Origin: VRUE01 sp036403515
Lineage (GTDB): Bacteria > Actinomycetota > Thermoleophilia > Solirubrobacterales > 70-9
Length of the DNA stretch: 12,262 nucleotides
Reading direction: 5' to 3'
NCBI GenBank assembly: GCA_036403515.1
Contig: DASWQV010000010.1
Span: forward strand, 1 to 12,262
The notes below the pieces were generated by a model, which was given only the letters and a program-made list of their open reading frames with translations, did not search any database and was not told the origin of the DNA. The position numbers and the translations under genes were made by a program. This document shows, one piece after another, positions 1 to 7,942 of this stretch (the stretch's first letter is position 1; the number at the start of each line of letters is the position of its first letter).

Positions 1-2205
<2,205 letters not shown>

Positions 2206-2210
2206 TCGGC

Positions 2211-2280
2211 GGCGCGCGGGTCCTGTCGCGGCGGCCCTCCCCCATGGCGCGCGGGTCCTGTCGCAGTGGCCCTCGCCCAT
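2211..2280. repeat. Tandem 35-bp direct repeat, two copies
   Basis: Two head-to-tail 35-bp units, 2211-2245 and 2246-2280, differ at only three positions. Each begins GGCGCGCGGGTCCTGTCGC and ends in CCCAT. They start 5 nt after the clpC stop. The next about 31 nt resemble a degenerate third copy, but this is weak. The repeats have no recognised role; they could be a 3'-end structural element or simply slippage or unequal-exchange products. Confidence 0.85.
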
Positions 2281-2286
2281 GTGCTC

Positions 2287-2303
2287 GGGTGCCGCTGGCA
2301 CCC
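2287..2303 (+). terminator. Short GC-rich hairpin downstream of clpC
   Basis: A perfect 7-bp stem GGGTGCC / GGCACCC with the 3-nt loop GCT lies 81 nt after the clpC stop. It has no U-tract, so it is not a classical intrinsic terminator. It may be part of the clpC 3' end or only a feature of GC-rich repeat DNA. The 162-nt gap between clpC and the reductase holds this hairpin, the 35-bp repeats and the candidate -10 box; I see no gene in it. Confidence 0.35.
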
Positions 2304-2353
2304 TGCGCTATGGGGGACCCCCGCCACTGCGCCACCCGCGCGAGCTGCCGCTT

Positions 2354-2359
2354 TATGGT
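2354..2359 (+). promoter_or_regulatory. Candidate -10 box for leaderless reductase mRNA
   Basis: TATGGT matches TAnnnT and ends 8 nt before the ATG at 2368. Transcription would therefore start at or next to the start codon. No ribosome-binding site is visible and no good -35 is seen. It is one of six similar arrangements in the window. Confidence 0.45.
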
Positions 2360-2367
2360 TCACGCTG

Positions 2368-3501
2368 ATGCGTGAGCCAGCCAGTACAGCGATCGGTGCT
2401 TGGAGCGGCGGACGCTTCTTGCACTTCGGCGAAGCTGTCGCGGAGGAGCGGCTCGAAGACCTGTTGAAGCCCGGAGAGGCGATCGACACGGTTCTGACGG
2501 CGGACACCTATGGGCAGGGCGAGGCTGACTCGCTGCTCGGGCGGGCGCTGAAGGGGGTCCCCCGACATGAGTACTGCCTGGTCGGCGCGGTCGGCCACGA
2601 TTTCTACGCGGGTGAGCGCGACGGGCCGCGCGGCTTTCCGCGCTTCACCGATCCCCGGCTGCGTGGCGAGGGCGAGTACGCCGGTTACCTGCGAATGGCG
2701 GCTGAGCGCAGTCTCGAGCGGCTGGGCGCCGGCTCCTTCGATCTCCTCCTCCTCCACAACCCCGATCGGATCGGCTACTCGAGCCAGGCGGTCTGGGATG
2801 GGATGGTGGCGCTCCGCGAAGCAGGCCTCACCGGCCAGATCGGCATCGCCCCAGGGCCGGCCAACGGTTTCACCCTCGACTTGATCGCCTGCCTCGAGCG
2901 CTTCGGCGAGCGGATCGACTGGGCGATGATCATCCTCAACCCCCTCGAGCCCTGGCCCGGCGAGCTCTGTCTCGATGCAGCTGCGCGTCACGGGGTGAAG
3001 GTGATCACCCGGGTCGTCGACTACGGCGGCCTCTTCTGGGGGGACCTGCACGCGGGGATGGAGCTGGCCAGGGGCGATCACCGAGCCTTCCGGCCGGAGG
3101 GTTGGATCGAGGCGGGGCTGGAAAAGCTCGAGCGCTTCGGGCCGCTGCGCGAGCGCCTCGGTCTCAGCCCCATGCACCTCGCCTGCCAGTGGAACCTTGC
3201 CCACCCCGCGGTCGAGTGCGTGGCGCCAACCCTGATCCAGGAGGCCGGCGAAAGGGCACGGCCGATCGAGGACAAGCGCGCCGAGTTGGCTGCCCTAAGC
3301 GCCGAGAACCCCTTGAGCGATGCCGACGTCGCCGAGGTCCGCAGGATCGGCGACAACACCGGCTGCATGGCTCTCAAGGGCGCCAACGCCGAGCACGAGG
3401 GCGACGAGCGCCCCGACCGCTGGCCCCTGAGCGATGAGCTGATCGAGGTCGGGCAACGCTGGGGAATCGACCCCGCCCGCGACATGGTCGCGCTTCGCTG
3501 A
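2368..3501 (+). CDS. Aldo/keto reductase family protein with altered catalytic tetrad
   Basis: This 377-residue cytoplasmic protein is related to NADPH-dependent aldo/keto reductases (TIM barrel). The signature region TADTYGQGEADSLLGRAL (residues 44-61) carries the tetrad residues Asp46 and Tyr48, and LLLLHNPD (126-133) carries His130. The usual catalytic lysine, in the family pattern 'ATKVG', is replaced: the matching stretch reads LVGAVG (71-76), with Ala74 in its place. The C-terminal half keeps AKR-like features, including a late 'IGDNTGCMALKG' segment. The ATG at 2368 is chosen because it follows a TAnnnT box and the family homology begins just after it; a GTG at 2266 in the same frame would add 34 low-complexity residues encoded by the repeat region. 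The substrate is unknown, and the missing lysine makes ordinary reductase activity doubtful. It appears to be a single-gene unit. Confidence 0.88.
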   Translation: MREPASTAIGAWSGGRFLHFGEAVAEERLEDLLKPGEAIDTVLTADTYGQGEADSLLGRALKGVPRHEYCLVGAVGHDFYAGERDGPRGFPRFTDPRLRGEGEYAGYLRMAAERSLERLGAGSFDLLLLHNPDRIGYSSQAVWDGMVALREAGLTGQIGIAPGPANGFTLDLIACLERFGERIDWAMIILNPLEPWPGELCLDAAARHGVKVITRVVDYGGLFWGDLHAGMELARGDHRAFRPEGWIEAGLEKLERFGPLRERLGLSPMHLACQWNLAHPAVECVAPTLIQEAGERARPIEDKRAELAALSAENPLSDADVAEVRRIGDNTGCMALKGANAEHEGDERPDRWPLSDELIEVGQRWGIDPARDMVALR

Positions 3502-3611
3502 GGAGGCGGAGTCTGGGGCCGTCCTCCGGAGGCTTGGCGACCACAAGCCGAATCAGCCTCCGCGATCTGCTGCGCAACGGCCTCCGGAGGATGGCCCCAG
3601 ACTCCGCCTCC
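3502..3611. repeat. 110-bp intergenic hairpin element (32-bp arms)
   Basis: Left arm 3502-3533 is the reverse complement of 3580-3611 at 31 of 32 positions. The single mismatch (G3521/T3592) would be a G-U pair in RNA. The spacer is 46 nt. The left arm begins on the base right after the reductase stop codon. Each arm contains the palindrome CCTCCGGAGG. There is no T-run after the structure. It could be a 3'-end stabiliser, a factor-dependent terminator or an interspersed palindromic repeat; which is unknown. Confidence 0.9.
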
Positions 3612-3648
3612 ACCCGCCGCGACCTGCTGCGCAACGGCCTCTGGAGGA
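3560..3648. repeat. Direct repeat, two 32-bp copies 57 bp apart
   Basis: Segments 3560-3591 and 3617-3648 match at 30 of 32 positions. The core shared by both is CTGCTGCGCAACGGCCTC. The first copy overlaps the right arm of the 110-bp hairpin and the second lies outside it, so part of the element seems to have been duplicated. Confidence 0.85.
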
Positions 3649-3665
3649 GGGGTCCCCGGCCCCTC
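3647..3665. repeat. Small hairpin upstream of the MFS gene
   Basis: GAGGGG (3647-3652) pairs with CCCCTC (3660-3665) around a 7-nt loop. It lies just upstream of the candidate -10 box of the exporter gene, in the place where a -35 box or operator would be. A regulatory role is speculative. Confidence 0.3.
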
Positions 3666-3674
3666 TCGGCCTCA

Positions 3675-3680
3675 TAGTCT
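3675..3680 (+). promoter_or_regulatory. Candidate -10 box for leaderless MFS mRNA
   Basis: TAGTCT (TAnnnT) ends 9 nt before the ATG at 3690. No ribosome-binding site is seen between them. This favours ATG 3690 over the in-frame GTG at 3681, which would be only 1 nt from the box. Confidence 0.45.
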
Positions 3681-3689
3681 GTGCCGCCG

Positions 3690-5138
3690 ATGCTGACGAT
3701 CGACGAGCACAACCGCCGCTGGTGGACCCTGATCGGCGCCTGCTCGGGCCTCTTCATCCTGATGCTCGATTCGACAGTGGTGGCGCTGGCGCTGTCGTCG
3801 ATCCGGGCCGACCTCGGGGCCGGCGCCGAGGCGCTTCAGTGGGTGATGAACGGCTATCTGCTGACGATCGCCGTCCTGGTCGTCACCGCCGGCCGGCTCG
3901 GCGACATGTTCGGCCGCAAGCGCCTCTTCCTCGCCGGCATGGCGCTCTTCGCCGCCGGTTCGATCCTTTCCGGCGCCGCCCAGGGCCCCGCCATGCTGAT
4001 CGGTGGTCGCGTCCTGCAGGGCGTCGGCGCGGCGCCGATGCTCTCGCTCTCGCTGGCAATCGTCTGTAACGCCTTTCCGGCCTCCGAGCAGCCACGCGCC
4101 CTCGGCATCTGGGCGGCGGTCTCGGCCATTGCGCTGGCGGTCGGGCCGGTGGTCGGCGGGGCGCTGATCGCGCTCGACTGGCGGCTGATCTTCTGGGTCA
4201 ACCTGCCGATCATCGCGATTGGCGGGGCGATCATGCATGCCGCGGCGACGGAGTCAACCGATCCCGGTGCAGGGACCCGCATCGACCTGCGCGGTCTGTT
4301 CGCTCTGAGCATCGGTCTCACCGCCGTCGTCCTGGCGATGGTGCAGGCGCGGGCATTGGGAGCGGGCCTGACCGTCGCCCTGGCGGTTGGGGGAGTTGCG
4401 GCGCTCGCCCTGTTCGCCTGGATCGAGCAGCGGGTGCGCAATCCGATCGTCGAATTCACCCTTTTTCGCAACGGCCCGTATTTCGGCGCCAGCGCCGCTG
4501 CCTTTGCTGTTGTGGGCTCCTACTGGGCGGTGATGTTCTTCCAGCCGCAGTACCTGCAGGACGCGCGCGGGCACTCGGCTTTGCTCAGCGGCCTCCTGAT
4601 TCTGCCGGTGACCGCGCCGATGGTCTTCATCTCGCCGTTCTCCGGCCGTCTGATCGGCCGCTTTGGCGCCCGTCGCCTGATGAGCGCCGGGATGGTCTTC
4701 GGCACCGCCGGCCTCCTCGTCCTCACCCAGGTGGGAGCCGGCAGCGCCTACCCGATGGTGCTGGCCGGCTACCTGCTCTTCGGGATTGCGATCGGCCTCG
4801 TCTACGCGCCGATGTCGACCGCGGCGATGGCGGTGATGCCCGCCGAGAAGGTTGGCATTGCTTCCGGCGTCCTGGCGATGGACCGCATCGTCGCCGGCTC
4901 GCTGGCGCTGGCGGCGACCGGCGCGGTCTTCCACGCCCTGCATGCTGGAGGCGACTCATTCACCGATTCGATTGCCGGCTCGACCTGGGTTTCCGTCGGC
5001 CTCTGCGCCATCGGCGGTGTGCTCACATGGATCTTCGTGCGCGATCCGCAGCGGCGAGGCCCTGATCCCGCCGTCGCCGGAAAGCCGTCGCTCGGTGCCT
5101 TGCGGCACCACACGCACCATCGTCGTTTTCACCTTTGA
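3690..5138 (+). CDS. MFS drug/proton antiporter, DHA2 (14-TM, EmrB/QacA-like) family
   Basis: This 482-residue inner-membrane exporter probably extrudes drugs or small hydrophobic compounds using the proton gradient. The family signatures are visible: LDSTVVALAL in helix 1 (residues 26-35), the loop 2-3 motif GRLGDMFGRKR (68-78), GGRVLQGVGAA near helix 4 (105-115) and the antiporter motif C in helix 5 (AVGPVVGG, 150-157). About 14 hydrophobic segments can be drawn between residues 13 and 450, matching the DHA2 subfamily. The last 12 residues are basic and contain five histidines, which is unusual. ATG 3690 is preferred because of the upstream TAnnnT box; GTG 3681 would add three residues. The gene stands alone, with no adjacent TetR- or MarR-type regulator, so the substrate cannot be inferred. 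Confidence 0.93.
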   Translation: MLTIDEHNRRWWTLIGACSGLFILMLDSTVVALALSSIRADLGAGAEALQWVMNGYLLTIAVLVVTAGRLGDMFGRKRLFLAGMALFAAGSILSGAAQGPAMLIGGRVLQGVGAAPMLSLSLAIVCNAFPASEQPRALGIWAAVSAIALAVGPVVGGALIALDWRLIFWVNLPIIAIGGAIMHAAATESTDPGAGTRIDLRGLFALSIGLTAVVLAMVQARALGAGLTVALAVGGVAALALFAWIEQRVRNPIVEFTLFRNGPYFGASAAAFAVVGSYWAVMFFQPQYLQDARGHSALLSGLLILPVTAPMVFISPFSGRLIGRFGARRLMSAGMVFGTAGLLVLTQVGAGSAYPMVLAGYLLFGIAIGLVYAPMSTAAMAVMPAEKVGIASGVLAMDRIVAGSLALAATGAVFHALHAGGDSFTDSIAGSTWVSVGLCAIGGVLTWIFVRDPQRRGPDPAVAGKPSLGALRHHTHHRRFHL

Positions 5139-5326
5139 CCAGCGCCAGCACGGAAACTGCGTCGTCTTTTTGAGCTTTGGCGGGCCGGTGAGTTGACGGA
5201 TTGCCGGGTTTAGGGGGATAGATAGGCCCTTGGGTGATCGGTTTCCTTGACAATGACCATTCCGACCTGTCCACTTGGGATTGCCCACACCGCATTCCAA
5301 AGCGGTTTTTGCCATCCTAAGAAGCG
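5139..5326 (+). promoter_or_regulatory. Lower-GC leader/promoter region of the disA-carD-ispD run
   Basis: These 188 nt are visibly richer in A and T than the flanking genes and hold no plausible gene. A perfect -35-like TTGACA is at 5247-5252 and a TTGACG at 5193-5198, but neither has a convincing -10 at 16-18 bp. Only a weak AAGAAG lies before the disA ATG. The region probably contains the promoter for the housekeeping run; its exact position is not resolved. Confidence 0.4.
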
Positions 5327-6436
5327 ATGTCAGCGCCTGGTGATGAGCTTCATGAGTTGTCCGAACGTCAAGATCCCAGGCTACTGAGGGCTCTCGATGT
5401 CGTCGCGCCCGGCGGCGCGCTGCGCGAGGGCCTCGACAACATCGTCCACTCGCGCACCGGGGGCCTGATCGTCGTCGGCGATCCCGGCGATATCTCGCAC
5501 CTGCTCTCCGGCGGGATCAGGCTCGACATCGACTACACGCCGGCGATGCTCTATCAGGTGGCAAAGATGGACGGGGCGATCGTGCTCAACGCGGAGGCGA
5601 CGAAGATCACCTGGGCCAACGTGCAGCTGATGCCGGACCCGACGATCCTCTCCTCGGAGACCGGCACTCGCCACCGCACCGCCGAGCGCGTCTCCAAGCA
5701 GACCGAGGCGCTGGTGATCGCGATCTCCCAGCGTCGCGACGTCGTCTCCCTCTACGTCGAGGGGACGAAGTACATCCTCCAGGACATCCCGGCTGTGCTG
5801 GCCAAGGCCAATCAGGGCCTGGCGACGCTCGACAAGTACCGCGCCCGCCTGGATCAGGTTTCCAACCGGCTCACCGTGCTCGAGTTCGAGGGGGGCGGCG
5901 TGCTCTACGACGCGCTCGCCGTCCTGCAGCGCTCCGAGCTGGTCACCAGGATGGCGGTCGAGGTCGAGCGCTACATCGTCGAGCTCGGCACCGAGGGACG
6001 CCTGATCGAGATGCAGCTGGAGGAGACGATGGTCGGCGTCGCCGCCGACAAGACGGCGCTGATCCGCGATTACTCGGTCGAGGACTCCGAGCAGAACCTG
6101 GCCACCGTGGTTCAGTCACTGGCCCGGCTGCCGCACCAGGACGTGCTCGACTTCGGTCGTCTCGCCGAGCTGCTCGGCTACGACCGCAAGCTCAACACCC
6201 TTGACTTTCCGGTCGCCCCGCGGGGCTACCGCGTGCTCGGCCGCGTGCCGCGCATCCCCAAGCTTGTCGTCCAGAAGATCATCCATGAGCTGGGTGGGTT
6301 GGAGGAGGTGCTCGCTGCCTCCGACGCTGACCTCGAGGCTGTCGACGGCGTGGGGTCCACCCGCGCCAAGGACATCCGCGAGGGCCTGCGCAGGCTCCAG
6401 GAGGTCGATCTGGTTGACCGGTACCTACAGAGCTAG
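5327..6436 (+). CDS. disA: DNA integrity scanning protein DisA, diadenylate cyclase
   Basis: The product is a 369-residue cytoplasmic enzyme that condenses two ATP molecules to cyclic di-AMP and scans DNA for branched structures. The N-terminal DAC domain carries both catalytic motifs: DGA (residues 82-84, in KMDGAIVLN) and GTRHRTAER (113-121, RHR at 115-117). A helical linker follows, and the C-terminus has a helix-hairpin-helix DNA-binding motif (about 325-355, LEAVDGVGSTRAKDIREGL). The length is close to the usual DisA length. It is followed by carD after 63 nt, the neighbourhood seen in actinomycetes. radA, commonly beside disA, is absent; an exporter lies upstream instead. All residues expected for catalysis are present, so it is probably active. 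Confidence 0.97.
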   Translation: MSAPGDELHELSERQDPRLLRALDVVAPGGALREGLDNIVHSRTGGLIVVGDPGDISHLLSGGIRLDIDYTPAMLYQVAKMDGAIVLNAEATKITWANVQLMPDPTILSSETGTRHRTAERVSKQTEALVIAISQRRDVVSLYVEGTKYILQDIPAVLAKANQGLATLDKYRARLDQVSNRLTVLEFEGGGVLYDALAVLQRSELVTRMAVEVERYIVELGTEGRLIEMQLEETMVGVAADKTALIRDYSVEDSEQNLATVVQSLARLPHQDVLDFGRLAELLGYDRKLNTLDFPVAPRGYRVLGRVPRIPKLVVQKIIHELGGLEEVLAASDADLEAVDGVGSTRAKDIREGLRRLQEVDLVDRYLQS

Positions 6437-6462
6437 ACGGCAAATGACGCCGTCGAGAAGAG

Positions 6463-6478
6463 AAAGGAGCACGCGATT
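6463..6478 (+). promoter_or_regulatory. Strong ribosome-binding site followed by in-frame AUU
   Basis: AAAGGAG (6463-6469) is followed 6 nt later by ATT (6476-6478). The ATT is in frame with carD, with no stop between. It would add eight codons (ISELAEEV) before the ATG at 6500. No ATG, GTG or TTG lies at a suitable distance from this site. A second site, GAGGAGG (6491-6497), is only 2 nt from ATG 6500 but 8 nt from the in-frame GTG at 6506. The true start is therefore one of three candidates. Confidence 0.5.
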
Positions 6479-6499
6479 TCTGAGCTAGCTGAGGAGGTC

Positions 6500-7042
6500 A
6501 TGGAGGTGGGCCTCGAGGCAGACGCCCCGTACGTCTGCGATTTCGAGGAGGGTGACAAGGTCGTCTACCCCCACCACGGTGCAGGCCTCGTGCTGAAGAA
6601 GGAGTCCCGTGAGCTGATGGGTGAGGAGCGGGAATACCTGACGATCAAGATCCTCCATAACGAGCTGACGGTGATGGTCCCCTGCGAAAACGCCGGCGTT
6701 GCGGGCCTGCGGCGGGTGATCGACGAGGAGGAAATCAAGAAGGTGACTGGCGTCCTCACCGACGACGTGTCAGACATGCCGAAGAACTGGAACCGGCGCT
6801 TCAAGTACAACCGCGAGAAGATCAAGACCGGCGATGTGTTCGAGCTGGCCGAGGTCGTCCGCAACCTCGCGATCCGCGAGATGGAAAAGGGCCTCTCCAC
6901 CGGCGAGAAGCAGATGTACACGCGGGCGAAGAAGATCCTCGCCTCCGAGTTCATGTACGCGCTCGACAAAGACGAGGACGGCGCGGAGGAATACCTCGAC
7001 GGTCTGTTGGAGGAGCGCTACGCCGCCACGGCGACCGCCTAG
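6500..7042 (+). CDS. carD: CarD family transcriptional regulator (CarD/CdnL)
   Basis: The product is a 180-residue RNA polymerase-binding protein that stabilises open promoter complexes, notably at rRNA and housekeeping promoters. The N-terminal CarD/TRCF-type RNAP interaction domain is evident (FEEGDKVVYPHHGAG, residues 15-29, through TVMVPCENA). The C-terminal helical DNA-binding domain contains the conserved tryptophan that wedges into the -10 region (Trp97 in MPKNWNRRFK). The start is uncertain: ATG 6500 is reported, but AUU 6476 has the best-spaced ribosome-binding site and GTG 6506 fits the second site. It sits between disA and ispD, the actinobacterial arrangement, and is probably cotranscribed with both. 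The family call is very secure. Confidence 0.95.
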   Translation: MEVGLEADAPYVCDFEEGDKVVYPHHGAGLVLKKESRELMGEEREYLTIKILHNELTVMVPCENAGVAGLRRVIDEEEIKKVTGVLTDDVSDMPKNWNRRFKYNREKIKTGDVFELAEVVRNLAIREMEKGLSTGEKQMYTRAKKILASEFMYALDKDEDGAEEYLDGLLEERYAATATA

Positions 7043-7052
7043 TTCCAACAGC

Positions 7053-7757
7053 GTCACAGCGGTCATCGCGGCCGCCGGCTCCGGGCAGAGGCTCGGAGCC
7101 GGCGGCCCGAAGGCCTTCGTGCCGCTCGCCGGCAGGCCGATGGTCGAGTGGTCGATCGAGGCCTTTCGGACCTGCGCAGCGGTCCGCTCAATCGTGGTCG
7201 CCTGTCCGCCGGGCCATGGTCACGAGCTGACCGGGCATGGTCTCGACGTAGTGGAAGGCGGCGCCACGCGTGCTCAGTCGGTCGCCTGCGCGCTGCGGAC
7301 GGTGGGCACCGACCTCGTCGCGATCCACGACGCGGCGCGGCCGCTGGTCACGCCGGAGCTAATCGAGGAGGTAGTTGCGACTCTGGCCGCCGACCCCGCG
7401 GCCGCCGGCGTGATCGCGGCGACCCCGGTCACCGACACGATCAAGCGGGTCAGGGAAGCGACGAAGGATGCATTTGCCACGCAGGACGGGGGAAATGCAT
7501 CCCTCGTCATTGAATCGACCTTGGACCGAGACCAATTGTGGGCGGCGCAGACACCGCAGGTCTTCCGCGCCGCGGCATTGCGCGAGGCGCTGGAGGCGGA
7601 TGATGGGCGTGTCGCCACCGCCACCGACGAGGCAATCTTGATCGAGGCGTCGGGAGGGAAGGTTCTTATCCACCCGTCGCCCGCCGAGAACCTCAAGGTG
7701 ACAACGCCGCTGGACCTAGGGCTGGCCGAGGCGCTGCTCGCCGATCGAGTCCATTGA
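7053..7757 (+). CDS. ispD: 2-C-methyl-D-erythritol 4-phosphate cytidylyltransferase IspD (start codon non-canonical)
   Basis: IspD joins CTP and MEP to give CDP-ME, the third step of the non-mevalonate isoprenoid pathway. Counting from GTC 7053, the 234 residues include the CTP-binding loop AAAGSGQR (6-13), Lys20, IHDAARP (91-97), TDTIKR (127-132), AQTPQVFR (165-172), TDEA (191-194) and ENLKVTTPLD (212-221). The frame has no ATG, GTG, TTG, CTG or ATT between ATG 6834 (inside carD) and the CTP-binding loop; GTC 7053, 10 nt after the carD stop, is where homologous proteins should begin. A single change to GTG would create a normal start. Thirteen extra residues (138-150) between TDTIK and the DRDQLW segment are encoded by a palindromic insert. 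Function is very likely; the exact 5' end is not known. Confidence 0.9.
   Translation, partial: VTAVIAAAGSGQRLGAGGPKAFVPLAGRPMVEWSIEAFRTCAAVRSIVVACPPGHGHELTGHGLDVVEGGATRAQSVACALRTVGTDLVAIHDAARPLVTPELIEEVVATLAADPAAAGVIAATPVTDTIKRVREATKDAFATQDGGNASLVIESTLDRDQLWAAQTPQVFRAAALREALEADDGRVATATDEAILIEASGGKVLIHPSPAENLKVTTPLDLGLAEALLADRVH
7464..7502 (+). repeat. 39-bp in-frame palindromic insertion in ispD
   Basis: GGATGCATTT (7466-7475) and its exact reverse complement (7493-7502) flank a 17-nt loop. In ispD this encodes KDAFATQDGGNAS. Compared with my recollection of E. coli IspD, which has 12 residues between DTMKR and DRNGLW, this protein has 25; removing the 13 residues restores 12. The insert therefore looks like a short mobile or interspersed palindrome tolerated in a surface loop, similar in concept to Rickettsia palindromic elements. 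No second copy was seen in the window. Confidence 0.7.
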
Positions 7758-7779
7758 CCACATCACGTTGAGGGCGTAT

Positions 7780-7795
7780 GTCGCCCCGAGGCGAC
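7780..7795. terminator. Hairpin between convergent genes
   Basis: A perfect 6-bp stem GTCGCC / GGCGAC encloses the tetraloop CCGA. It fills the space between the ispD stop and the stop of the minus-strand small membrane gene, which ends at 7796. The position fits a bidirectional transcription end, but neither side has a T-run. Confidence 0.45.
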
Positions 7796-7942
7796 TCACT
7801 CGAGCAAAACCCAGGCCAGGGCGGCGGCGAAACAGATCTGACCGACGCCGAGGGCGACCCCGAAGCTGACGGCACCGAGGGCTGCGGCGATGGCCGTGCC
7901 GCCGGCGAAGGCCGCCAGCAGGATCGAGAGCTGGCGGATCAT
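7796..7942 (-). CDS. Small two-helix membrane protein (48 residues)
   Basis: This short gene reads MIRQLSILLAAFAGG at its start and ends WVLLE. Almost the whole product is hydrophobic and can form two membrane helices (about residues 5-24 and 26-46) joined by a Ser-Phe-containing turn, with one cysteine at position 37. Its ATG overlaps the stop of the upstream DUF389 gene as ATGA (7939-7942), a classic arrangement for translational coupling. That coupling, together with intact coding up to a hairpin just past its stop, is the main reason to believe it is a gene. I do not recognise a family. It may be a partner subunit of the DUF389 protein, but that is inference. Confidence 0.65.
   Translation of the reverse strand: MIRQLSILLAAFAGGTAIAAALGAVSFGVALGVGQICFAAALAWVLLE

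Noticed and set aside
2266..2367. A longer form of the reductase starting at GTG 2266.
   Set aside because: The extra 34 residues are read through the repeat and hairpin DNA and are low in protein-like character. The ATG at 2368 with its TAnnnT box fits better.
5219..5228. A 10-mer TAGATAGGCC shared by the region before disA and the region before the last gene (12114-12123).
   Set aside because: Ten-base matches are expected many times by chance in 12 kb, and the positions relative to the start codons differ greatly.
5247..5252. TTGACA as a definite -35 of a disA promoter.
   Set aside because: No acceptable -10 lies 16-18 bp downstream (TCCACT at best), so it is kept only as a note in the leader region.
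6444..6488. A 14-codon open frame (begins MTPSRRERS) between disA and carD that could be a leader peptide.
   Set aside because: It has no ribosome-binding site, overlaps the carD site AAAGGAG and lacks any recognisable regulatory composition. A frame this short is expected by chance.
7030..7060. A programmed +1 frameshift fusing CarD to IspD.
   Set aside because: No slippery codon is evident: GCC before TAG would not re-pair well one base on, and no stimulatory site was seen. It is kept only as one option for the missing ispD start.
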